Assembly: GCF_900187975.1 (NCBI RefSeq) | Contig: NZ_FZPC01000012.1 | Coordinates: 1 to 64,000 of the forward strand | Origin: Pseudomonas delhiensis | GTDB lineage: Bacteria > Pseudomonadota > Gammaproteobacteria > Pseudomonadales > Pseudomonadaceae | Reading direction: 5' to 3' | DNA length: 64,000 nucleotides | Made by a program: the position numbers and the translations under genes | Notes under the pieces: model-generated | Database searches by the model: none | Told to the model about the DNA's origin: nothing | Seen by the model: only the letters and a program-made list of their open reading frames with translations | Part shown: piece after piece, positions 57,163 through 64,000 of the stretch | Layout of the letters: the number at the start of each line of letters is the position of its first letter | Numbering within the stretch: position 1 is the first letter of the stretch

Positions 57163-59169
57163 TCAGATGTTGTTGATCAGGGTGTCGAAGAGCGTCTGCG
57201 CGGTCTTGATGATCTGCGCGGAAGCCGTGTAGTACTGCTGGAACTTCACCAGGTTGGCCGCCTCTTCGTCGAGGTTGACCGCCGACAGCGAGTCGCGGGT
57301 GTTCTGCGCCTGGGTCAGCACCGCATCGGTGGCGGTGGCGTCCAGCTTGGCCTGGTTGGCCTGGGCGCCGACGGTCTCGGTCAGGCTGCTGTAGGCGCCG
57401 GTGAGGCTCATGCCGCTGCCACTGCCGGTACCGCTGCCGACGGTCTTGGCGCTTTGCAGGTCGATGAGCTTCTGCGCGTTGCCGTTGTCGGCATCGCCAT
57501 CGGAATTGAAGCCGACGGTGAAGCTGTCGCCACTGCCGGGGTAGCCGCCGATGCTGGTCTGGAAGCTGAACGACGGCGTGCCGGGCACGGTGATGCTGAT
57601 GTCGTTGCTCTGCCCCGGCACTATGCTGCCGGTGCCCAGCGAATTGCCGGCGGAATCGTAGATCGTGTAGCCCTGGGTGCCATCGCCGGCGGCGGCGTCG
57701 AACACCAGCTTGACCGGCATGCCGGCCTTGATCGCCGCCGACAGGTCGGCGCTGTTGCTGGCGTCGAGCTGGGTGGTCAGGCTGGTGCCGCTGATGGTGC
57801 CGCTGCCGATGTTGCCGGTGGTGGCGGTGGAGACCAGCGGCGAGGCCAGCGCCAGGCGGTTGGAGTCGGTCATCGCTACCGAGATGTCCGCCGCGGCGGT
57901 GCGCGTCGGGATCACCGTGAAGCGGTCGCCGGCCTGGATGGTGCCGACGCTCTGCTGGCTGAGGCTGAAGCCGTCGAATTCCTTGGGCGGGTCGTCCGTG
58001 AGATCGCCGCTGCCCATCACCTCGCCATCGGACAAGCGCCTGACGGTGTAGCCGGTGGCCGAGGTGAAGGTCACCTCGTAGTCGCTGGTGGTCAGCGCGC
58101 TGCTGTCGTCGATGCTGACGTTGAGGTTGCCGGTGCCGGTGTTGTGGCCGTTGGCCAGGCTGCGGTTGCCGATCACGCTGGCGTCGTTGATGTCCTTGAA
58201 CAGCTGGGCACCGAAGTTGCCGTTGAGGTCCAGGCCCTGGGCCAACTGGCTGTTGAAGGTGTCGGCGAGGACGATGGCCATGCGCCCCAGTTCGTTCTGG
58301 GTGGTGTCCAGCACCTCGCTGCGGTAGCGCAGCAGGCCGCCCATCTGGCCGCCGGTGACCACCGAGGTGACGTCCATGGCCACGCCGCTGGTGCTGGAGT
58401 TCAGCGACAGGCTGTACTGCGACGGGTTGCTGGCGCTGGGGGCGGCGCTCAGGGTCGAGGCGTTGCTGCCCACCACCAGCGGCTGGCCGGAGCCCAGGTA
58501 GAGGTTGTAGCTGCTGCCCTGCTTGACCACGCTGACGCCGATCATGTCCGACAGCTGCACCACCGCCTGGTCGCGCTTGTCCTGCAGGTCGTTGGCGCTG
58601 GCGCCGGCGGACTCGGCGGCGGTGATCGCCTGGTTGTACTGGGCGATGGTCTTGGCCAGGTCGGTGACCTGCCCGGCCAGGCTGCTCATCTGGGTGTTGA
58701 CGTAGCTGTTCTGGGTGCCCAGCTGGGTGGAGATGGAGTTGAAGCGCTGCGCCAGGTTGCTCGCCTGGGTCAGCACCAGCTGACGCGAGGCGGCGTCGGT
58801 CGGGGTGCCGGCCGCGGTCTGCAGCGAGGCGAAGAAGTTCTGCATCACCGAGGACAGGCCGGTGGTGCTGTCCGACAGCAGCGAGTCGACCTGGTTGACC
58901 TGGCTCAGGTAGGTCTGCGCGTCGCTGTTCACCGCCGTTGCGCCGCGCAGCTGGTTGGCCAGGAACTCGCTGTACATCCGGCGCACGTCCTGCACCGTGG
59001 TGCCGGTGCCCACGTAGTAGCGGCCGGAGAACTGCGCGGCCGAACTGACCTGCATCGACTGCTGGCGGGTGTAGCCGGCGGTGTCGACGTTGGTGATGTT
59101 GTTGCCGGTGGTGCTCAGCGCCGTTTGCGAGGCGTTGAGGCCGGACAGTCCTATGGATAACAGGCTCAT
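57163..59169 (-). CDS. flgK: Hook-associated protein FlgK (HAP1)
   Basis: 668 residues. N-terminal rod/hook motif LLSIGLSGLNASQTALSTTG and GNNITNVDTAGYTRQ; C-terminal VNLDEEAANLVKFQQYYTAS near 625, the axial-protein tail. The middle is rich in Thr, Ser, Gly and forms the surface domain. It forms the junction zone with FlgL. ATG 59167-59169; 26 bp after flgJ. Confidence 0.96.
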   Translation of the reverse strand: MSLLSIGLSGLNASQTALSTTGNNITNVDTAGYTRQQSMQVSSAAQFSGRYYVGTGTTVQDVRRMYSEFLANQLRGATAVNSDAQTYLSQVNQVDSLLSDSTTGLSSVMQNFFASLQTAAGTPTDAASRQLVLTQASNLAQRFNSISTQLGTQNSYVNTQMSSLAGQVTDLAKTIAQYNQAITAAESAGASANDLQDKRDQAVVQLSDMIGVSVVKQGSSYNLYLGSGQPLVVGSNASTLSAAPSASNPSQYSLSLNSSTSGVAMDVTSVVTGGQMGGLLRYRSEVLDTTQNELGRMAIVLADTFNSQLAQGLDLNGNFGAQLFKDINDASVIGNRSLANGHNTGTGNLNVSIDDSSALTTSDYEVTFTSATGYTVRRLSDGEVMGSGDLTDDPPKEFDGFSLSQQSVGTIQAGDRFTVIPTRTAAADISVAMTDSNRLALASPLVSTATTGNIGSGTISGTSLTTQLDASNSADLSAAIKAGMPVKLVFDAAAGDGTQGYTIYDSAGNSLGTGSIVPGQSNDISITVPGTPSFSFQTSIGGYPGSGDSFTVGFNSDGDADNGNAQKLIDLQSAKTVGSGTGSGSGMSLTGAYSSLTETVGAQANQAKLDATATDAVLTQAQNTRDSLSAVNLDEEAANLVKFQQYYTASAQIIKTAQTLFDTLINNI

Positions 59170-59195
59170 GGGCTTTCCTTAGAGCGTTCCATTCT

Positions 59196-60416
59196 TCAAA
59201 GCGTACGGGTCGGGCCGTCGGCCATGGCCACGGTCTGGTAGACCTGCATCTGCCTGGCGATCTGCGACACCTTGCGCGCGTACTGCGGGTCGGTGGCGTA
59301 GCCGGCGCGCTGCAGTTCCTTCATGAACTGCTCGGGGCGCGCGGCGGAGTCCAGGGCGTCCTGGTAGCGGTCGTTGTTCTGCAGGAAGCTGACGTAGTCC
59401 TGGAAGCTCTGCTCGAAGGAGTTGTAGGCACGGAACGAGGCCACTTCCTTCACCTGCTTGCCGTTCTCGTACTCGCTGGTGACCGCGCGCGCCGAGTCGC
59501 CCTTCCAGCTCGAACCGCTCTTGATGCCGAACAGGTTGTGGCTGCTGCTGCCGTCGCGCTGGGCGATCATCTTCTTGCCCCAGCCGGTTTCCAGCGCGGC
59601 CTGGGCCACCAGGTAGCGCGGGTCGACACCGATGCGCCTGGCGGCGCGCTCGGCCATCGGCAGCATGGTGGCGACGAAGTCGTCGGCCGAGGCGAACATG
59701 GACTTGCCCGGCTTGGTCGAAATGGCCGAGGCATCGGCGACGGCAGCGCTGCTCGTGGCGCTGTCGTCCTGGCGGGTGTAGCCCCTGCCGTTGCGCCAGT
59801 CGCTGCTGGCCAGTTGCGTCGGCTGGCTGGCGCTGGTGGCATTGGCGTCCGGCACTATGCCGGCGGCGATGCGCTGGGCCAGCTTGCCCGGCAGGGCCAG
59901 GCGCCGCGCATTCAGCGCCTGGCGGTCGTCGCGGCCGGGCTCGGGCTGCGGCAGCGGCTTGCCGCTGGCGGACCACAGGCTCTTCGCCCGCTGCCGGTCC
60001 TGTCCCGCCACCGCCTGGGTGGCCTGGGTATCGGCTTGCGCCTGGACCTGGGCGAAGGGGTTGTCGCCGGTGTGGCGCACGCCCTGCATCTTCTCCATCT
60101 GCTTGACCAGCACGTCGGCCAGGCCGATGCCATGGCCCTCGCGCGCCAGGGACACCGACAACTGGTGGTCGTACATGTCCTGGTACTGCTTGGCGGTCTC
60201 GCTGTTGAGCGGGTTGTCCTTGGCGAACACCTCGTTGGCCGAGCGCATCGACTTGAGCATCTCGTTGAGGAACAGCGACTCGAACTCCTGGGCCACCTTG
60301 CGGATGTTGCCCTGGCTGTTGCGGTCGCCGCTCTTCAGCTGGCTCAGGCGGTTGAGGTCGGTGTAGGCCTGGCTGTCGCTGGCGCTGGCGCCGGAATTGA
60401 GCAGTCGTGCGTCCAT
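59196..60416 (-). CDS. flgJ: Flagellar rod cap and peptidoglycan hydrolase FlgJ
   Basis: 406 residues. The N-terminal rod-capping domain (about 25-110) contains VAQEFESLFLNEMLKSMRSA. A linker with Gln/Ala leads to a glucosaminidase domain (about 250-400): YLVAQAALETGWGKKMIAQ with the catalytic Glu, HNLFGIKSG and FLQNNDRYQDALDSA. It opens peptidoglycan for the rod. It lies 10 bp after flgI. Confidence 0.95.
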   Translation of the reverse strand: MDARLLNSGASASDSQAYTDLNRLSQLKSGDRNSQGNIRKVAQEFESLFLNEMLKSMRSANEVFAKDNPLNSETAKQYQDMYDHQLSVSLAREGHGIGLADVLVKQMEKMQGVRHTGDNPFAQVQAQADTQATQAVAGQDRQRAKSLWSASGKPLPQPEPGRDDRQALNARRLALPGKLAQRIAAGIVPDANATSASQPTQLASSDWRNGRGYTRQDDSATSSAAVADASAISTKPGKSMFASADDFVATMLPMAERAARRIGVDPRYLVAQAALETGWGKKMIAQRDGSSSHNLFGIKSGSSWKGDSARAVTSEYENGKQVKEVASFRAYNSFEQSFQDYVSFLQNNDRYQDALDSAARPEQFMKELQRAGYATDPQYARKVSQIARQMQVYQTVAMADGPTRTL

Positions 60417-60426
60417 GGCGGCGTCC

Positions 60427-61587
60427 TCAGATGACGATCAGCTCGGCCTGCAACGCGCCGGCCTGCTTGAGGGCTTCGAGAATGGCCATCAGGTCGCTGG
60501 GCGCCGCGCCCACCTGGTTCACCGCGCGGACGATCTCGTCCAGGGTGGTGCCGGGGCCGAACTTGAACATCGGCTTGGCTTCCTGCTCGGCGTTCACCCG
60601 CGAGCGCGGCACCACCGCGGTCTGGCCGTTGGAGAGCGGGCCGGGCTGGCTGACGATCGGGTCCTCGGTGATGGTCACGGTGAGGCTGCCGTGGGTCACG
60701 GCGGCCGGCGACACGCGCACGTTCTGGCCGATGACGATGGTGCCGGTGCGCGAGTTGATGATGACCTTGGCCACCGCCTCGCCGGACTGGATCTCCAGGT
60801 TCTCCAGCACCGACATGTAGTCCACCCGCTGGTTCGGGTCCAGCGGCGCGCTGACGCGCACCGAGCCGCCGTCGATGGCCTGGGCCACGCCCGGGCCGAG
60901 CATGTCGTTGATGCGGTCGACGATGTGCTTGGCGGTGGTGAAGTCGGGACGGTTGAGGTTCAGCGTCAGGCTGTTGCCCTGGTCGAAGCCGCTCGGTACC
61001 GCGCGCTCGACGGTGGCACCGGAGGGGATGCGCCCGGCCGAGGGCACGTTGACGGTGATCTTCGAGCCGTCGCGGCCCTCGGCGTCGAAGCCACCCACCA
61101 CCAGGTTGCCCTGGGCGATGGCGTAGGTCTGGCCGTCGATACCCTTGAGCTGGGTCATCAGCAGGCTGCCGCCGCGCAGGCTCTTGGCGTTGCCGATGGA
61201 GGAGATGGTCACGTCGATGGCCTGGCCCGGCTTGGCGAAGGGCGGCAGGTCGGCGTGCACCGACACCGCGGCGACGTTCTTCAGTTGCACGTTGCCGCTG
61301 CCGGCCGGCACCTTGATGCCGAACTGCGCCAGCATGTTGTTGAAGGTCTGCAGGGTGAAGGGCGTCTGCGTGGTCTGGTCGCCGGTGCCGTTGAGGCCGA
61401 CCACCAGGCCGTAGCCGATCAGCTGGTTGCTGCGCACGCCCTGGATGCTGGCGATGTCCTTCAGGCGCTCGGCCTGGGCCGGCAGGCAGAGGAACAGGCA
61501 CAGCAATGCCAGGCCGTAGGAGCGAGCTTGCTCGCGAACCCTTCCAGCGCCGATGTTCGCGAGCCAGCTCGCGCCTATGAAAGCCAT
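60427..61587 (-). CDS. flgI: Flagellar P-ring protein FlgI with REP-derived signal n-region
   Basis: 386 residues from ATG 61585-61587. The mature part from [20 protein letters not shown] onward is standard FlgI. Upstream of the signal hydrophobic core ([10 protein letters not shown], cleavage after AQA) lie about 21 residues (I4-Y24) translated from a complete REP inverted pair. This makes the protein about 17 residues longer than P. aeruginosa FlgI. The insert is in frame, and its arginines give a usable n-region. GAGGG eight bases before the ATG is intact. It builds the P ring in peptidoglycan. It is 11 bp after flgH. Confidence 0.92.
   Translation of the reverse strand: MAFIGASWLANIGAGRVREQARSYGLALLCLFLCLPAQAERLKDIASIQGVRSNQLIGYGLVVGLNGTGDQTTQTPFTLQTFNNMLAQFGIKVPAGSGNVQLKNVAAVSVHADLPPFAKPGQAIDVTISSIGNAKSLRGGSLLMTQLKGIDGQTYAIAQGNLVVGGFDAEGRDGSKITVNVPSAGRIPSGATVERAVPSGFDQGNSLTLNLNRPDFTTAKHIVDRINDMLGPGVAQAIDGGSVRVSAPLDPNQRVDYMSVLENLEIQSGEAVAKVIINSRTGTIVIGQNVRVSPAAVTHGSLTVTITEDPIVSQPGPLSNGQTAVVPRSRVNAEQEAKPMFKFGPGTTLDEIVRAVNQVGAAPSDLMAILEALKQAGALQAELIVI
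61516..61578. repeat. REP inverted pair inside the flgI coding region
   Basis: Left arm 61516-61538 is identical to 17965-17987; right arm 61556-61578 differs at three of 23 bases from 18007-18029. The spacer is 17 bases. It lies six bases inside the flgI start, is read in frame, and contains no stop on the coding strand. Confidence 0.9.
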
Positions 61588-61598
61588 GTCGGCCACCC

Positions 61599-62291
61599 TC
61601 AGAACGGCCACAGCGGGCTGAGGAAGAAGCGGTCCAGCCAACCGGGCTGGCTGGCGTCGGCGAAGGCGCCGGTGCCCGAGTAGGTGATGCGCGCATCCGC
61701 CACGCGGGTCGAGGACACGGTGTTGTCGGTAGCGATGTCGTCGGCGCGGATCAGCCCGGCGATGCGCACCAGCTCGTTGCCGGTGTTCAGCGTCATCCAT
61801 TTCTCGCCGCGCACGGCGAGGATGCCGTTGGGCATGACTTCGGCCACGGTCACGGTGATCGAGCCGGTCAGGCTGTTGCTCTGCCCCGCCGCGCTGTCGC
61901 CCTTGGTCTCGCGGTTGCCGCTGTACTCGGCGCTGAGGCTCAGGTCGCCGCTGCCGAAGGGGTTGTTGGTGGTGGCCTTGCTGCCGAACAGCGAGGTCAG
62001 GCCCATCTTGTTGCTGCTGTCCTTGGAGATGTCCGAGTTGGCCTTCTTGCTCGCCTGGGTCTTCTCGTTGAGGGTGATGGTGATGATGTCACCGACACGG
62101 AAGGCCTTGCGGTCGCCGTAGAGGTTGTTGTCGAACCCGGCCTGGTAGATGGAACCGTTGTTCTGTGCCGCGGGCATCGGCGTGCGTGGCATGACCGGCG
62201 CGTAGTACGGGTCGTCCGGCTTGGGCGGAGGACTGACGCAGCCGGCCAGCGCGGCGAGCGCCAGCAGCGGGAGAAAATGGGAACGGTTCAT
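61599..62291 (-). CDS. flgH: Flagellar L-ring lipoprotein FlgH
   Basis: 230 residues. Lipobox LAALAGC, with lipidation Cys at residue 18. Core motifs [23 protein letters not shown] near 45 and [17 protein letters not shown], and the C-terminal [18 protein letters not shown]. It forms the outer-membrane L ring. ATG 62289-62291; stop overlaps the upstream region of flgI with its SD. Confidence 0.96.
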   Translation of the reverse strand: MNRSHFLPLLALAALAGCVSPPPKPDDPYYAPVMPRTPMPAAQNNGSIYQAGFDNNLYGDRKAFRVGDIITITLNEKTQASKKANSDISKDSSNKMGLTSLFGSKATTNNPFGSGDLSLSAEYSGNRETKGDSAAGQSNSLTGSITVTVAEVMPNGILAVRGEKWMTLNTGNELVRIAGLIRADDIATDNTVSSTRVADARITYSGTGAFADASQPGWLDRFFLSPLWPF

Positions 62292-62349
62292 TGCAACTAC
62301 CTCTCGGGGAGAGCCACTAACTCGCGGGCCGCGGGGCCCGCGTCATGCA

Positions 62350-63135
62350 TCAAAGGTTCTGGGTGACGAAGGACAGCATCTGGTCGGCGGTGGAGATCAC
62401 CTTGGAGTTCATCTCGTAGGCGCGCTGGGTGGTGATCATGTTGACCATCTCCTCCACCACGCTGACGTTGGAATTCTCCAGGGTGTTCTGCTGCACGGTG
62501 CCCAGGCCGTTCAGGCCCGGGGTGCCGACCTGGGGGGCGCCGCTGGCGGCGGTTTCCAGGAACAGGTTGTTGCCGGTCGCCTGCAGGCCCGCCGGGTTGA
62601 TGAAGTCGGCGGTCTGGATGTTGCCGATGATCTGCGGCTGCGAGTTGCCGGCCACGGTCACCGACACGGTGCCGTCGTTGCCGACGGTGAAGGTCTGGGT
62701 TTCCGCCGGGACCACGATGGCCGGCTCCAGGGCGTTGCCGTTGGAGGTGACGATCTGGCCGTCGGAGTTCAGGTGGAAGCTGCCGTCGCGGGTGTAGGCG
62801 ACGGTGCCGTCCGGGGTCAGCACCTGGAAGAAGCCGCGGCCGTTGACCGCCATGTCCAGCGGGTTGTCGGTGGTCTGCAGGCTGCCGGCGGTGAAGTTCT
62901 TCTGGGTGCCGACGATGCGCACGCCGGTGCCCAGCTGCAGGCCCGAGGGCAATTGGCTGTCCTGGGTCGACTGGGCGCCGGGCTGGCGCTTGATCTGGTA
63001 CAGCAGGTCCTGGAACTCCGCGCGGTCGCGCTTGAAGCCGGTGGTCGAGACGTTCGCCAGGTTGTTGGAAATGGTGGTCAGGTTCATGTCCTGGGCGGAC
63101 AGGCCGGTCTTGCTGACCCACAGTGCCGGAAGCAT
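62350..63135 (-). CDS. flgG: Distal rod protein FlgG
   Basis: 261 residues, family length. N-terminal LWVSKTGLSAQDMNLTTISN and LANVSTTGFKRDRAEF; C-terminal NVSVVEEMVNMITTQRAYEM and MLSFVTQNL. It builds the distal rod. It lies 46 bp after flgF and 58 bp before flgH. Confidence 0.97.
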   Translation of the reverse strand: MLPALWVSKTGLSAQDMNLTTISNNLANVSTTGFKRDRAEFQDLLYQIKRQPGAQSTQDSQLPSGLQLGTGVRIVGTQKNFTAGSLQTTDNPLDMAVNGRGFFQVLTPDGTVAYTRDGSFHLNSDGQIVTSNGNALEPAIVVPAETQTFTVGNDGTVSVTVAGNSQPQIIGNIQTADFINPAGLQATGNNLFLETAASGAPQVGTPGLNGLGTVQQNTLENSNVSVVEEMVNMITTQRAYEMNSKVISTADQMLSFVTQNL

Positions 63136-63181
63136 ATCGATTCTCCTCGGGCGTCGGATTCATGACGCCTCGATCTGGTGA

Positions 63182-63925
63182 TTAGCTAAATTGCAAAACC
63201 CGCGCCATGGCCTGGGAATCGTCCTCGGCGGTACGCATCATCTTCACGTGCAGCTCGAACTGGCGGGACAGCGCCAGGATCGAGGTCATCTCTTCCACCG
63301 CGTTGACGTTGCTCGCCTCCAGGAAACCCGACTGCACGCTGGCGTTGGCGTCGGCCTGCGGCGCCGGCTGGCCCTGCTTCATGCGGATCATGCCGTCGGT
63401 GCCCTTCTCCAGTTGCTTCGGGTCCGGGGTGACCAGCCTGATGCGGTCGACGGTGGCCAGCGCGTTGGGATTGTTGCCCTGGCCGCGGACGGTGATGGTG
63501 CCGTCCTCGCCGATCTCGACCTTCTCTTCCGGCGGAATGGCGATGGGCCCGCCATTGCCGAGCACCGGCAAGCCGTCGCCGGTGCGCAACTGGCCGAGGG
63601 CGTCGATTTCCAGGCTGCCGGTGCGCACGTAGGCTTCGCCGCCATCCGGGGCCTGCACGGCGATCCAGGCGTCGCCCTTGGCGGCGACGTCCAGGTCACG
63701 CCCGGTTTCCTGCAGGGCGCCGGCGGTGAAATCGGTGGCCGGGCGTTCGCTCATGGCGAATACGCGCGCCGGAAAGCTGTCGCCGAAGACCGGCATGGCC
63801 CGCGCCTGTTCGAAGTCGCGACGGAAACCGGTCGTGGAAATGTTCGCCAGGTTGTTGGCGTGAGCCTGCATGGCCTGCGTGTTCTGGCTCGCGCCGCTCA
63901 TGGCGACATACAGCATTCTGTCCAA
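63182..63925 (-). CDS. flgF: Proximal rod protein FlgF with TTG start
   Basis: 247 residues. The start is TTG (63923-63925; MDRMLYVAMSGASQ), fixed by GGAGG six bases upstream; the next ATG is 15 bases from the GGAGG. An out-of-frame ATG at 63930 opens a 10-codon mini-ORF over the start and could compete. Rod motifs LANNLANISTTGFRRDFEQAR and C-terminal NAVEEMTSILALSRQFELHV are intact. It is first gene of flgFGHIJKL. Confidence 0.94.
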   Translation of the reverse strand: MDRMLYVAMSGASQNTQAMQAHANNLANISTTGFRRDFEQARAMPVFGDSFPARVFAMSERPATDFTAGALQETGRDLDVAAKGDAWIAVQAPDGGEAYVRTGSLEIDALGQLRTGDGLPVLGNGGPIAIPPEEKVEIGEDGTITVRGQGNNPNALATVDRIRLVTPDPKQLEKGTDGMIRMKQGQPAPQADANASVQSGFLEASNVNAVEEMTSILALSRQFELHVKMMRTAEDDSQAMARVLQFS

Positions 63926-63975
63926 GGCATTCCTCCAGTGCCGGGTCGGATTCCCGGCGGTGCTGAAGGGACCTC

Positions 63976-63991
63976 AGCAAGCGCTGTGCCA
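63976..63991 (-). promoter_or_regulatory. Sigma-54 promoter of flgFGHIJKL
   Basis: Minus strand TGGCAC-N5-TTGCT, an excellent match with correct spacing, 50 bp before the TTG start of flgF. It shows that this operon begins here rather than being read from flgBCDE. Confidence 0.88.
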
Positions 63992-64000
63992 GAATTGAAA

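Overview
The window is a 64-kb stretch of GC-rich chromosome from a Pseudomonas of the P. aeruginosa lineage. The basis is gene content and order: an oprB-gltKGFB / gtrS-gltR-glk-edd / gapA block, a cpxR - spy-like - cpxS block leading to trkH, and then a complete fli/fle/flg block in the order known from P. aeruginosa. A species related to P. nitroreducens, P. citronellolis or P. knackmussii is my guess; no marker gene here fixes it. I saw no tRNA, rRNA, CRISPR array, prophage or insertion-sequence transposase.

Layout. (1) 1-11.7 kb: periplasmic glucose uptake (OprB porin, GltBFGK ABC transporter), its two-component regulator GtrS/GltR, glucokinase and Entner-Doudoroff dehydratase, with gapA divergent across a clear HexR operator. 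A small DUF559 nuclease-like gene embedded in palindromic repeats interrupts this block. (2) 11.7-20.9 kb: Tat-exported beta-carbonic anhydrase, a DUF1289 protein, periplasmic beta-glucosidase BglX, condensin partners ScpB/ScpA, TrpS, an YciO/Sua5-like protein and a PHP phosphoesterase. (3) 21-29.2 kb: YciB, YciI, a Cpx-type envelope stress system with a CpxR box before the spy-like gene, a nitroreductase, a YkgJ-type protein, TrkH and a DUF1345 membrane protein. (4) 29.2-44 kb: flagellar genes fliJIHGFE, fleRS, fleQ, fliT, fliS, fliD, flaG and fliC, nearly all on the minus strand. (5) 44.1-55.3 kb: a seven-gene flagellin-glycosylation island between fliC and flgL, with a possible eighth small gene. 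(6) 55.5-64 kb: flgL to flgF, with the promoter at the right edge.

How it fits together. FleQ (sigma-54 activator) and FleSR sit among their targets. Good -24/-12 promoters precede fliE, fleS and flgF, and a FliA (sigma-28) promoter precedes fliC. The glycosylation island encodes a four-domain glycosyltransferase next to fliC, a VioA-type aminotransferase, WbqC, a fused CDP-polyol synthase (IspD-like plus SDR), a LicD transferase and a fused CDP-polyol phosphotransferase/methyltransferase. I infer a flagellin glycan containing an amino sugar and decorated with a polyol phosphate, an analogue of teichoic acid chemistry on a flagellum.

The most unusual features are: the DUF559 gene whose stop codon lies inside a palindrome of a MITE-like repeat, with an empty copy of that repeat 21 kb away; a complete REP pair inserted in frame into the signal-peptide region of flgI; an exact 159-bp tandem duplication covering the 3' end of fleR; and the polyol-phosphate glycan island, including a candidate 52-residue small ORF coupled to vioA.
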